The notes under the pieces are model-generated. The model was not told the origin of the DNA and ran no database searches. It worked only from the letters and a program-made list of their open reading frames with translations. A DNA stretch of 59,756 nucleotides, from the NCBI GenBank assembly GCA_965655775.1, contig CBFHHV010000006.1, positions 1 through 59,756 of the forward strand. The letters run 5' to 3'. Every line of letters starts with the position of its first letter. Within the stretch, counting starts at the first letter, position 1. This stretch comes from Marisimplicoccus sp965655775. GTDB taxonomy: Bacteria; Bacteroidota; Bacteroidia; Flavobacteriales; Flavobacteriaceae. Shown piece after piece: positions 16,611-25,799 of the stretch. Position numbers and translations under genes: made by a program.

Positions 16611-16618
16611 CAAATATA
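16611..16618 (-). promoter_or_regulatory. -7 promoter box for pdxJ
   Basis: On the minus strand the sequence is TATATTTG (TAnnTTTG), 22 bases before the pdxJ start. The opposing nadK box is only 25 bases away, so polymerases at the two promoters should interfere. Confidence 0.5.
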
Positions 16619-16643
16619 GTACTTAATAAAGTTTTAAAAATTG

Positions 16644-16651
16644 TATTTTTG
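16644..16651 (+). promoter_or_regulatory. -7 promoter box for nadK, leaderless spacing
   Basis: TATTTTTG matches TAnnTTTG and ends only 4 bases before ATG 16656. By the spacing at the tRNA genes, transcription would begin at or next to the start codon. Confidence 0.5.
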
Positions 16652-16655
16652 CGAT

Positions 16656-17543
16656 ATGAAGATTGCATTATACATAGCATTTCAAAACAAATCTTCAATT
16701 GATTGTTGTAAAGAGATAATTGATTTTATTTCTGAGAATAATCAACTTATTATAGATTCTAAATTTAAAAATGATTTAGATGAAAGTATAGGAGATAATT
16801 TTATTTTTTTTGATTCTAATGAGCAAATCGATAGTGATATAGACTTTGTTTTTGCTATAGGTGGTGATGGAACAATTTTAAGATCTATAACTTATGTTAA
16901 AGACTCAAACATTCCAATTTTGGGAGTTAACACAGGCAGATTAGGATTCTTAACTAGTATACAGAAAGAAAGTATAAGTGATGCTATTTCACAAATTAAG
17001 AATAAAAAGCATACTTTGATTGAAAGAACTATTCTTAAAGTTAAATTAGGCTCTACAAATAATACTTTTGCTGATTATCCTTATGCCCTGAATGAGATCA
17101 CTATTCAAAGGAAGGACACTACTTCTCTTTTAAATATTTCATGTGAAATCAATGACAATTATCTAACAAATTATTGGTCTGATGGCTTAATAGTTTCAAC
17201 ACCAACCGGATCTACAGGATATTCTCTAAGTAATGGGGGCTCAATAGTATCACCAGAATCGAATGTAATATTATTAAACCCTATAGCACCTCATAATATT
17301 AATATGAGGTCATTGGTGATTCCTGATAACTCAAATATAAAAATAGATATTGAAGTAGATAATGAAGTAAACCTTTCAGTTGACTCAAGAATGTACTCTA
17401 TAAATTCTTCAAATCAAATTGAAATTTCAAAAGCAGATTTTACTATTAAAACAATTAAATTTGATGATGATAATTTCTATAAAAGGCTTAGAGAAAAACT
17501 TTTCTGGGGTCAAGATATGAGAAATAAAAATATTAATAATTAA
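16656..17543 (+). CDS. nadK: NAD kinase
   Basis: A 295-residue enzyme that phosphorylates NAD to NADP. It has the diacylglycerol-kinase-like motif AIGGDGTILRS (catalytic Asp in GGDG, about residues 69-72), NTGRLGFLT, NE (in YALNEITIQR), and TPTGSTGYSLSNGG, all family hallmarks. The frame is open from TTG 16641, but that codon lies inside the -7 box; ATG 16656 (MKIALYIAFQ) fits the family start. uppS begins 2 bases after the stop, so nadK, uppS and bamA form one run. Confidence 0.94.
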   Translation: MKIALYIAFQNKSSIDCCKEIIDFISENNQLIIDSKFKNDLDESIGDNFIFFDSNEQIDSDIDFVFAIGGDGTILRSITYVKDSNIPILGVNTGRLGFLTSIQKESISDAISQIKNKKHTLIERTILKVKLGSTNNTFADYPYALNEITIQRKDTTSLLNISCEINDNYLTNYWSDGLIVSTPTGSTGYSLSNGGSIVSPESNVILLNPIAPHNINMRSLVIPDNSNIKIDIEVDNEVNLSVDSRMYSINSSNQIEISKADFTIKTIKFDDDNFYKRLREKLFWGQDMRNKNINN

Positions 17544-17545
17544 TA

Positions 17546-18253
17546 ATGATACCTAAGCACACAGCTATAATAATGGACGGTAATGGAAGATGGGCTGAGC
17601 AGAAAGGTATGCCCAGAATATTTGGACACCAAAATGGGGTTACAACAGTAAGAAAAATTATTGAGGCAGCTAGTAAGTTTAATATTAAATATCTAACATT
17701 ATTTACATTTTCTGTAGAGAATTGGGATAGGCCCACAAGTGAAGTTGATACTTTAATGGGACTTTTAGTTCAAACTCTTAAAGATGAATTCGAAGATTTG
17801 TTCAAAAATAATATAAAACTTAATGCAATTGGAGATTTAGATTCACTCCCAAATGAAGTAAGAAAAGAATTATATACTATAATAGAAAGCACAAAGGGAA
17901 ACACAGGTATGACATTGACATTAGCTCTAAGTTATGGTGGAAAACAAGAAATTTTCAAGGCAGTCAAAGAGATTTCTAAGAAAGTGAAAAATGATATAAT
18001 TTGTCTTGATAATTTTGATGATTCCGTTATTAATGATCATCTTTACACTAGTGGTTTGCCTTATGTAGACCTTCTTATTAGGACAAGTGGAGAAAAAAGA
18101 ATTAGTAATTTTTTACTTTGGCAGATAGCATACGCTGAATTATATTTTACTGATGTTTATTGGCCTGACTTTACAGAAGAAGATTTGGAAAAAGCTATTG
18201 TTGAATATCAAAATAGAGAAAGAAGATTTGGAAAAACAAGTAAACAACTTTAA
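17546..18253 (+). CDS. uppS: Isoprenyl transferase (undecaprenyl diphosphate synthase)
   Basis: A 235-residue cis-prenyltransferase that extends farnesyl diphosphate with isopentenyl diphosphate to make the C55 lipid carrier for peptidoglycan and surface glycans. The N-terminal HTAIIMDGNGRWAEQKG contains catalytic Asp11, followed by GH. FSVENWDRP and the C-terminal RTSGEKRISNFLLWQIAYAE with its flanking Tyr/Phe residues are family signatures. The 3' end overlaps the bamA reading frame. Confidence 0.95.
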   Translation: MIPKHTAIIMDGNGRWAEQKGMPRIFGHQNGVTTVRKIIEAASKFNIKYLTLFTFSVENWDRPTSEVDTLMGLLVQTLKDEFEDLFKNNIKLNAIGDLDSLPNEVRKELYTIIESTKGNTGMTLTLALSYGGKQEIFKAVKEISKKVKNDIICLDNFDDSVINDHLYTSGLPYVDLLIRTSGEKRISNFLLWQIAYAELYFTDVYWPDFTEEDLEKAIVEYQNRERRFGKTSKQL

Positions 18254-20774
18254 GTCTAATCTAGTTAAGGCGTTTGGTATTTTTGTTTTAGGAACTAATT
18301 TTCTATTATCGCAGGATACATATAGAAAAGGTGGTACTTATACAATAGACACAATAACCGTTGTAGGACTTAAAAATTTCAGCGATAGAACAGTTGTTAC
18401 ATATAGTGGTCTTAAACAAGGTCAGACATTACAAGTCCCTGGTGAAGAAGTTAGTGCAATACTAAAAAAACTATGGAATCTAGAGTTATTTAGTGATGTA
18501 AACCTCTATGTAACAGATGTGAACGATGGAAAAATTAAACTTGAGATAAATGTTGATGAGCTACCTACTTTATTGAATTATCAAATAAATGGAGTAAAGA
18601 AAAGTAAGGCAGAGACTTTTGAGAAAGAAACTGAATTATCTGAAGGTAAAAGACTATCCGAAAGCTTTCTTACTAATACAAAGAATTATATAGAAAATGA
18701 TTTAAAAAAGGATGGATATTTAAATTCTAGAGTTAATATTGTATCTACGCCTGATTCAATTGGATCTAATAAGCTTAATCTTAATATAAATGTTGATAAA
18801 GGTGAGAGAATTAAAATCAAGAATATAACATTTACTGGAAATGAAATATTTGGTGATTTTAAATTAAAGTCCAAGCTAAAGAAAACAAAGAAAAAATTCC
18901 CACTAAGATTCTGGAAAAAGTCAAAACTAATCGAATCTGATTATGAAACTGATAAAGAAAATTTAATTTCTTTTTATAAGGAAAAAGGATATCGAGATGC
19001 AAGAGTCGAATTTGATACAATAATTGTTAATGATGAAAAGACAATCGATGTTGAATTAAATATTGATGAGGGTAACAAATACTATTTTGGTGATATAAAT
19101 TATATTGGAAACAGCTCTTATACTGACTTTCAGCTAGATCAAATATTAGGAATACAAAATGGTGACACCTATAACGGAGTTCTTTTAAAAGAAAGAATTG
19201 CAGATGATAATCCTGATGCAAATGATCTCTCTAATCTCTATCAAAATAATGGATATCTTTTCTCCTCTGTTAATGCTGTTGAAGTAAGTGCTGAAAATGA
19301 CACTATTGACTTTGAAATTAGAATTAATGAAGGTAAACTTGCTAGCTTCAATAATATAACTGTAGTAGGAAATACAAAGACCAATGATAATGTAATTTAC
19401 AGGGAATTAAGAATTAAACCAGGTGAACTTTACAGTAAAGATAAAGTTGTTAGAACGATTCGTGAAGTTGGTCAACTTGGATTTTTTGATGCTGAACAGA
19501 TTAGCCCTGACTTTAAAAATGTTGATCCAAATCAGGGTACAGTAGATATTGAGCTAGGGGTAATTGAAGCAGGAGCTAGTCAGATAGAATTACAAGGTGG
19601 TTATGGTGGAGGAGGTTTTATCGGGACTGTTGGACTTGCATTTAATAATTTCTCTACTAAGAATATAAAAAATAGAAAGGCATGGAGACCACTTCCAATG
19701 GGAGATGGACAAACATTAGCGATTAGATTACAAACTAGTACATTCTACAGTACAAAAAGTTTTAGTTTTGTTGAACCCTGGTTTGGTGGTAGACAGCCTG
19801 TACAATTCTCTCTGTCTTTATCATCAACAAAACAATATAGATACGATTACTTTACAAGAAGAGCTGATAAAAGCCAATCTTTTGAAATTGCTGGATTCAA
19901 TGTAGGTTTAGCTAAGAGACTTAGAGTACCTGATGACTATTTTGTATTATCTCAGTCGATTTCTTATCAATATTACAACTTAGAAAATTACTTTACAGGA
20001 CTATTTACTTTTGGAAATGGAGAATCACATAACATAGCCTACAATATTGCATTATCTAGAAATAATACATTTACAAATCCTATTTTCCCGGTTGGAGGCT
20101 CAAGCTTTACATTAAGTGCTAGATTATCCCCTCCATATTCACTAATTAGAGGTGATGACTACGCTGATATTGCCGAAAGACCAGAATATCAGGACAATAG
20201 TGGAAACCCTATTCAATCTGAAATTGATCAAGCAAAATATAGATGGCTAGAGTTTTATAAAGTTAAATTTGATGGAAGTTGGTACACTAGACTCTTTGGA
20301 AAATTCGTTCTAAAAGCTCAAACGGATTTTGGATTTTTAGGAACTTATAATAGTAACATAGGTAATATACCTTTTGAAAGATTTTATCTTGGTGGAGATG
20401 GAATGCAACAATATGCAATGGATGGTAGAGAAACAATAGCTCTTAGGGGTTATGAAAATGGATCATTATCAAATAGGGATGGTTCCATAATATATAATAA
20501 GTTTTCACTCGAATTGAGATACCCAATCAGTCTTAAGCCTAGTGCTTCGGTGTTTGCTTTGAGTTTTCTTGAAGCTGGAAATGGATTTGATGACTTCAAA
20601 GACTATAGTCCATTTGATATAAAAAGATCTGCTGGAATTGGCGTTAGAGTATTTATGCCTGCATTTGGACTGCTTGGTATTGATTTCGGTTACGGTTTTG
20701 ATTCAACAGATTTTTCAAACACAGGACAAGCATCTGGATGGCAGACCCACTTTGTAATAGGTCAACAATTTTAA
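18228..20774 (+). CDS. bamA: Outer membrane protein assembly factor BamA
   Basis: About 848 residues. POTRA repeats fill roughly residues 30-420 (ITVVGLKNFSDRTVV, IKNITFTGNEIFG, DINYIGNSSYTD, NITVVGNTKTND), followed by the 16-strand barrel with the LRGYENGSLS loop motif and a terminal phenylalanine in VIGQQF. BamA folds and inserts outer membrane beta-barrels. The frame is open back to ATG 18153, but that region is the uppS C-terminus. TTG 18228 gives a plausible signal peptide ending LLSQ, overlaps uppS by 26 bases, and is preferred; ATG 18153 is the alternative. A Skp-type chaperone follows, the usual order. Confidence 0.9.
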   Translation: MEKQVNNFKSNLVKAFGIFVLGTNFLLSQDTYRKGGTYTIDTITVVGLKNFSDRTVVTYSGLKQGQTLQVPGEEVSAILKKLWNLELFSDVNLYVTDVNDGKIKLEINVDELPTLLNYQINGVKKSKAETFEKETELSEGKRLSESFLTNTKNYIENDLKKDGYLNSRVNIVSTPDSIGSNKLNLNINVDKGERIKIKNITFTGNEIFGDFKLKSKLKKTKKKFPLRFWKKSKLIESDYETDKENLISFYKEKGYRDARVEFDTIIVNDEKTIDVELNIDEGNKYYFGDINYIGNSSYTDFQLDQILGIQNGDTYNGVLLKERIADDNPDANDLSNLYQNNGYLFSSVNAVEVSAENDTIDFEIRINEGKLASFNNITVVGNTKTNDNVIYRELRIKPGELYSKDKVVRTIREVGQLGFFDAEQISPDFKNVDPNQGTVDIELGVIEAGASQIELQGGYGGGGFIGTVGLAFNNFSTKNIKNRKAWRPLPMGDGQTLAIRLQTSTFYSTKSFSFVEPWFGGRQPVQFSLSLSSTKQYRYDYFTRRADKSQSFEIAGFNVGLAKRLRVPDDYFVLSQSISYQYYNLENYFTGLFTFGNGESHNIAYNIALSRNNTFTNPIFPVGGSSFTLSARLSPPYSLIRGDDYADIAERPEYQDNSGNPIQSEIDQAKYRWLEFYKVKFDGSWYTRLFGKFVLKAQTDFGFLGTYNSNIGNIPFERFYLGGDGMQQYAMDGRETIALRGYENGSLSNRDGSIIYNKFSLELRYPISLKPSASVFALSFLEAGNGFDDFKDYSPFDIKRSAGIGVRVFMPAFGLLGIDFGYGFDSTDFSNTGQASGWQTHFVIGQQF

Positions 20775-20826
20775 TCGTTTTTTAAAGAAAAATTACGATA
20801 TTGCAGTCGAAAAATATTTATAGATT

Positions 20827-21333
20827 ATGAAATCGATATTTAAATTATTCGTCGCTGCTTTTTTAACAATAGCTCCATTAACTGCAACTGCTCAGTCAAA
20901 TGTTGCACATATTAATGTTCAACAACTTATTAGTGAAATGCCAGAGGTAATAGCTGCTCAAAATGAGTTAGCAAAACTTGAGAAGGATTATACCACTCAA
21001 ATTGACAATGCATTCAAAGAGTTCCAGACAAAAGCTCAAAGTTATTCTTCTGATGCTGCAAATCAAACTGATATTACTAATCAAGCAAGACAAAAAGAGC
21101 TTGAAAGTATGCAGACTAACTTACAAGAGTTTAGAGATTCAGCTGCACAAGAACTTCAAAAGAAACAAATGGATTTAATGACTCCTCTTCTTGATAAGGC
21201 TAGAAACGCTATCACAAAAGTTGGAGAAGAACAAGGCTTTAATTACGTTATAGATTCAAGTCCAAATGGAGGTATTATACTTGCAAACGGTAAAGATCTT
21301 TTAGCTGACGTAAAGAAGGAACTTGGATTCTAA
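20827..21333 (+). CDS. OmpH/Skp-family periplasmic chaperone
   Basis: A 168-residue exported protein. A clear signal peptide (about 1-23, ending TATAQ) is followed by the Skp/OmpH pattern: VAHINVQQLISEMPEV, a long coiled coil (about 40-125, rich in Gln, Lys, Glu and Ala) and the C-terminal GEEQGFNYVIDSS segment. Skp holds unfolded outer membrane proteins in the periplasm and delivers them to BamA. Its place 52 bases after bamA is the expected neighbourhood. Flavobacteria often have two such genes in tandem; only one is present here. It ends 9 bases from the convergent tsaB gene. Confidence 0.9.
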   Translation: MKSIFKLFVAAFLTIAPLTATAQSNVAHINVQQLISEMPEVIAAQNELAKLEKDYTTQIDNAFKEFQTKAQSYSSDAANQTDITNQARQKELESMQTNLQEFRDSAAQELQKKQMDLMTPLLDKARNAITKVGEEQGFNYVIDSSPNGGIILANGKDLLADVKKELGF

Positions 21334-21342
21334 AGTAGTTTC

Positions 21343-22002
21343 CTAGCTTACATATGGTTTTTTAATATACATTGGTTCAATGTATGCTATATCTTCAAAT
21401 TTTTTCTCTTTAAATGATTTAAAAGTGAGACTAATCATATCTATAGAACTAATAGTTCTTGAGAGGACACTTGATTTATCTTTTATAATCTGAGATATAA
21501 ATTCTTTAGAATCATCTGAATCAACAACTATAATTGATTCCTCGTCTAGAATACTAAACATGTAATCACTGTCTATAAGGTTAATTTTAGGTTGAATTAT
21601 TTCATTTAAATTACTATTATATTTTGAAATGTAGTAGTGATCACCTTTATCTTTAATTAAAGAAATTATACTTTTATTTTTCCTAACTACTGAATTAGCA
21701 ATAATCTTTAAAGATGATATACCGATTAAATTAATATTGTGAGGATAGCATAGTCCTTTAGCAACTGAAAAGCCAATTCTAAGGCCAGTAAATGATCCTG
21801 GACCAATACCAATGGCAACAGCAGATAAATCCTTGACCCCTATATTATTTTCATTTAAAATATCTTGAATAGATGAAGTTAAAAGCTCACTGTGTCTATA
21901 GCTGTCATCCTCCGAATCGAAGCTTTGAATTAATTTACCTTTTGATGATAAACAAACTGAACAGTTTTTGCTGGATGTCTCTAGATTTAAAATAAATGAC
22001 AT
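21343..22002 (-). CDS. tsaB: tRNA threonylcarbamoyladenosine biosynthesis protein TsaB
   Basis: A 219-residue ASKHA-fold protein that partners TsaD and TsaE in making the t6A modification at position 37 of ANN-reading tRNAs. Diagnostic segments are LNLETSSKNCSVCLS at the N-terminus, RHSELL, and AVAIGIGPGSFTGLRIGFSVAKGL (conserved GPGSFTGLR at about residues 68-76). It lies 11 bases downstream of the TolC-like gene and on the same strand, so it may be the distal gene of the efflux operon although the functions are unrelated. Confidence 0.92.
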   Translation of the reverse strand: MSFILNLETSSKNCSVCLSSKGKLIQSFDSEDDSYRHSELLTSSIQDILNENNIGVKDLSAVAIGIGPGSFTGLRIGFSVAKGLCYPHNINLIGISSLKIIANSVVRKNKSIISLIKDKGDHYYISKYNSNLNEIIQPKINLIDSDYMFSILDEESIIVVDSDDSKEFISQIIKDKSSVLSRTISSIDMISLTFKSFKEKKFEDIAYIEPMYIKKPYVS

Positions 22003-22013
22003 CTTAGTTGAGT

Positions 22014-23348
22014 TTAATTAGACTGAGGGATTGATAAAGGTAACCCAAAGTAGAACTCAAGAACTTTTAATTTAAATATAAAATCAAATTTAGCTCTTAT
22101 ATTTTCAGATTGGGCGGACTCATATCTTTGCTTTGATTGGATAAAATCAAACGAATTTACAGCTCCAAGTAAAAATCTATCAGAAGTATCTTCGTATGCA
22201 TTTTTAAGTGAAGCTAATGTTTTATTTGATGCTTCGTATAGTTTAATAGCACCCGTAAGGTCGTTATAAGCTTGATTTATTGAGTTCTCAAGATTAAGTT
22301 TCTCCTGCTCATATTGATTTTTAAGTCTATCTAGATTGACTTTGCTTCTTTCAACATTATTTCTTATCTGTTTACCTTGAAATATTGGAATGTTTAATGC
22401 CAGACCATATCCTTGACCCTTATTAAGATCAAACTGATCATCAAAACTAGGCAAATTATCCTGATATGAAATTCTGGTATTCCACTGATAAAATGAGGTA
22501 ACTGAAGGCTGTAATTGTGATTTTGAAATCTGTATATCTTTCTCAGCAATAGAAATGTTAGTTTCAGCTAACTTAATGTCATTTCTAAAAGTCATTGACT
22601 TATTAAGTATTTCCTTTGGAGTCTTAGTTAGAATATCAGAGAATGGTATACTAAAATCCTCATTGGCAATTTCAAAACTATTGAAATCATCAATTAAAAG
22701 AAGTTGTGCTAAACTCAATTTTGCATTTCTATAATTATTTTCAGCTTGAACTACATTTTGTTCTTGAGAAGCTAGACTAGCCTCTATTTCAAAAATCTGC
22801 CTTGGTGAAAATGTTCCAATTTCAATTAAATCTTTTGTTCTAACATATTCAACTTTAGTTATCTCTAGTTGAGATTTTTGAACTTTTAATATTTCACTAT
22901 TGAACATTATCTGAAGATATGAGTTTGCTACTAATAGTTTTATATCATCTTTCATGTCATCTAATTGATATTTAGATGCTAGTATTTCTAGGTTAGCACG
23001 ATGAAGTTGATAAACGTTTCTAAAACCATTGTATACATCAAGACCAAAGCCTGCACTCATTGATGAGAATGAGGTAGTTACATCTTCAATAACATTAGTA
23101 GTAATATTAATACCTCGACCAATATTCCATTGGTGGTTCGCAGATGCAGATACCCTAGGCAAAAAGTTCCCAATTGCATCAGACTTACCCAATTCAGAAT
23201 TGAGAAGGTTTAGCTCTGAATTTTTTATACTTATATTTTTTTCAATTGCCATCTCAACAGCATCTTGTAGAGTCAGAATATTATCATCAGACTGAGCAAT
23301 CAATACTGTTGAAAAAAATAAAACGGTAATAGTGTATATATATTTCAT
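22014..23348 (-). CDS. TolC-family outer membrane efflux channel protein
   Basis: A 444-residue protein with a signal peptide (about 1-18, ending LIAQS) and two repeats of long alpha-helical coiled segments separated by short beta stretches, the outer membrane factor pattern. Segments LTLQDAVEMAIEKNISIK and NLNIPIF-like GLALNIPIFQG are typical of TolC/OprM relatives. It forms a trimeric exit duct through the outer membrane for substrates handed over by the adaptor and pump. It is the fifth gene of the ABC efflux operon. Confidence 0.9.
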   Translation of the reverse strand: MKYIYTITVLFFSTVLIAQSDDNILTLQDAVEMAIEKNISIKNSELNLLNSELGKSDAIGNFLPRVSASANHQWNIGRGINITTNVIEDVTTSFSSMSAGFGLDVYNGFRNVYQLHRANLEILASKYQLDDMKDDIKLLVANSYLQIMFNSEILKVQKSQLEITKVEYVRTKDLIEIGTFSPRQIFEIEASLASQEQNVVQAENNYRNAKLSLAQLLLIDDFNSFEIANEDFSIPFSDILTKTPKEILNKSMTFRNDIKLAETNISIAEKDIQISKSQLQPSVTSFYQWNTRISYQDNLPSFDDQFDLNKGQGYGLALNIPIFQGKQIRNNVERSKVNLDRLKNQYEQEKLNLENSINQAYNDLTGAIKLYEASNKTLASLKNAYEDTSDRFLLGAVNSFDFIQSKQRYESAQSENIRAKFDFIFKLKVLEFYFGLPLSIPQSN

Positions 23349-23368
23349 ATTTTTTAAATCTCTAGTCT

Positions 23369-24505
23369 TTACCTATCTTCAAATTGGTCAAATGCTGATT
23401 CCTCTGGTTCAATTTTTAATGGTTCTGTCTTATTCCAAATTTTAATATTATCTGTCATTTCAACTCCAGATAAAATTTCAACTTTTATACCATCAGATAA
23501 ACCAGTTTCTATTTCTCTTCTTTCAAAATTTTGTTCTGAAATTTCAATTTCTACATATGGCTGTTGTGTTTTTCTATCAAATTGAAGGACTGCCTCAGGA
23601 ATCACCATTATATCTGTCTTAGAATTAACTACAAGCGCTCCGTTCGCACTATATCCTGCCCTGACAAAAGTATCATCATCTAAAGCAAGCTCAGCCTCAA
23701 TTTTAAATTGTACTGCACCTCCTTCTTCAGTACCCTTTGGAGCTACAAACTTAAGCTTTGCATCAAATTCTTTGTTAGGTATAGCAGCCATGCTAACAAT
23801 TATTTTCATACCATTTGTCAAATTTCCTACCTCTGCTTCATCTACTTTCCCTTCAAAAATCATTTGACTTAAATCAGCAATTATTGCTACAGATGTACCA
23901 GCATTAAAATTATTTGCAGCAATTACTTGATCTCCTACTTCAACTGGAATCTCCAATATAGTCCCAGAAAGAGTTGCCCTAATGTTAGTATTGGCAGTAG
24001 ATGACCCAGCAACTGAACCATTCCTTATTATCTCTAAATCATTTTCTGCAGCTTTTAGGTTTTCTTTAGCAGAGTTATATCTTAATTCTGCATCTTCAAA
24101 TTCTTGTTGTGAGATTATTTGTTTGGCAAAAAGTTCTTTAGCTCTATTTAATTGTTTTTCACCATTTTCTAGATTTAATTTTGAAGAAGTTACTTGTGCT
24201 TGCGCCCCATATACAGACCTTTCATCAGGCACAACTTTAATTACAGCAATTAATTGACCATTTTGCACAGTATCTCCTTCCTCTACAAGAATTTTTTCAA
24301 TTATACCATTAAGCTGAGGTTTTATTTCAACTTCATCTTCAGGAATAACCTTCCCAGTAACTACAGATGTAATCTCTATAGATGATATAAATGAATTAGT
24401 AGTTTCATATTCAATTGCAGGTTTACTATTTGTTCTTACGAAATAGGCAATCGCAAAAAGTAAACCTAAGCTTAATAATATAATTCCGATATTTTTAAAT
24501 TTCAT
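23369..24505 (-). CDS. Periplasmic adaptor (membrane fusion) protein of efflux system
   Basis: A 378-residue protein with one N-terminal membrane anchor (about 7-23). The biotinyl-lipoyl-like half motif is INGIIEKILVEEGDTVQNGQLIAVI (conserved GDTV, within about 67-92), followed by an alpha-helical hairpin (about 100-150), the second lipoyl half (ATLSGTILEIPVEVGD) and a beta-barrel domain. This is the HlyD/MacA adaptor plan. It links the MacB-like ABC permeases to the TolC-like channel, and the gene lies between them. Confidence 0.9.
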   Translation of the reverse strand: MKFKNIGIILLSLGLLFAIAYFVRTNSKPAIEYETTNSFISSIEITSVVTGKVIPEDEVEIKPQLNGIIEKILVEEGDTVQNGQLIAVIKVVPDERSVYGAQAQVTSSKLNLENGEKQLNRAKELFAKQIISQQEFEDAELRYNSAKENLKAAENDLEIIRNGSVAGSSTANTNIRATLSGTILEIPVEVGDQVIAANNFNAGTSVAIIADLSQMIFEGKVDEAEVGNLTNGMKIIVSMAAIPNKEFDAKLKFVAPKGTEEGGAVQFKIEAELALDDDTFVRAGYSANGALVVNSKTDIMVIPEAVLQFDRKTQQPYVEIEISEQNFERREIETGLSDGIKVEILSGVEMTDNIKIWNKTEPLKIEPEESAFDQFEDR

Positions 24506-24524
24506 TTTATTTTGTTTAAATTAA

Positions 24525-25799
24525 TTACTCTTCTCTCAAAGCTTCTATTGGCTTTATACTAACTGCTCTCTCAGCAGGTATAAGACCAATAAGCGTGCCA
24601 AGTGTTACCATTGTTGCAAAAGCGCCAAAGACGATTGCTAATGGAACAGTTGGATTTGTAAATGGAAAATCTTCTAGATTAGCTGTTCCTATATTTATTA
24701 GGAATAATAATAAAGCACCTACAATAACTCCTATTATTCCCGCAATTATTGTTAAAAAAACTGATTCAAGAACAATTTGCACTTTAACTTGTCCAGGTGT
24801 TGCACCAAGAGCTCTTCTTATCCCAAGCTCATTTGTTCTTTCTTTTACAGCAATCAACATTATATTTCCTATCCCTATTACACCAGCAAAAATGGTTGCA
24901 ATACCAACAACAAGTGATAAAAATATCATACCAGAAGAAAATTTAATTATACTTTCAAATAAAGAACCAATATTAAAACTTCCAAATGCTCTATCATCAT
25001 CTGGTGAAACCGTTTTTAAAACTTTTAGATTATCTAATACAGTTTCCTCTAATTTTTTTGGATTGACATAATCATATCCTGACAGAAACATAAAACCAAA
25101 TCTATCTCCTCGGTTATACATTCTTGCAAATGTTGTATATGGTATTGTAATATCTGAATCAGAACCAAATCCTTGGCCTTCAGAGAATTTTTCAATTCCA
25201 ACTACTTTAAAATTAACATCATTTATAATTATGTTTTTCCCAATTGGATCTTCATCTTGATCAAAAAGTCTTTCTTGAGTACCTTCTCCGATCACTGCTA
25301 CTTTTCTCTCATATTTTATATCCTCATCGTTTATATATCTACCGCCATCATATATCTTAATTACAGATATGTTTGCTTGCGTAGGAAAATTTCCAAATAA
25401 ATTAAAATTATCTGACTTTATCCCTCTAGTTACTCGTGGAGGAGAACCCGAGAAGGCACCAGCTTGAAGTCCCGGAGATATATACTCTATCTCTGGAACT
25501 CTATCCTTTAGGTAATCAACATCTGATAAGCGAAATGGGAAACTTCTGCCTTCCTCAAAACCTTTATAAGGAATCGATGTACTCTGCACCCAGACACCCA
25601 TTGAATTCTTACTTAACCCACTAAATGCATCATCAAAACCATTTTCTAACCCAGTCGCAGATCCAGCCAGAGCAATATATATAAATATCCCCCAGAAAAC
25701 CCCAATTGTTGTGATTATAGTTCTTGTTCTATTCTTTGAAATTGACTCAAAGATTTCATCCCAAGTATCTGCATCAAATATTTTTTTTAAATTATTCAT
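24525..25799 (-). CDS. MacB-like ABC transporter permease (second copy)
   Basis: A 424-residue permease. One membrane helix near the N-terminus (about 27-48), a periplasmic MacB core domain (about 50-275) and three C-terminal helices with the FtsX-like signature AVKERTNELGIRRALGATP form the type VII (mechanotransmission) ABC architecture. It ends with the family-typical RAVSIKPIEALREE. It is paralogous to the upstream 409-residue permease, and the two probably form a heterodimer with the separate ATPase. The start overlaps the upstream permease by 8 bases. Confidence 0.9.
   Translation of the reverse strand: MNNLKKIFDADTWDEIFESISKNRTRTIITTIGVFWGIFIYIALAGSATGLENGFDDAFSGLSKNSMGVWVQSTSIPYKGFEEGRSFPFRLSDVDYLKDRVPEIEYISPGLQAGAFSGSPPRVTRGIKSDNFNLFGNFPTQANISVIKIYDGGRYINDEDIKYERKVAVIGEGTQERLFDQDEDPIGKNIIINDVNFKVVGIEKFSEGQGFGSDSDITIPYTTFARMYNRGDRFGFMFLSGYDYVNPKKLEETVLDNLKVLKTVSPDDDRAFGSFNIGSLFESIIKFSSGMIFLSLVVGIATIFAGVIGIGNIMLIAVKERTNELGIRRALGATPGQVKVQIVLESVFLTIIAGIIGVIVGALLLFLINIGTANLEDFPFTNPTVPLAIVFGAFATMVTLGTLIGLIPAERAVSIKPIEALREE

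Noticed and set aside
18153..18227. ATG 18153 as the bamA start
   Set aside because: It would overlap uppS by about 100 bases and place 25 charged residues before the signal peptide; TTG 18228 fits better, though this is not proven.
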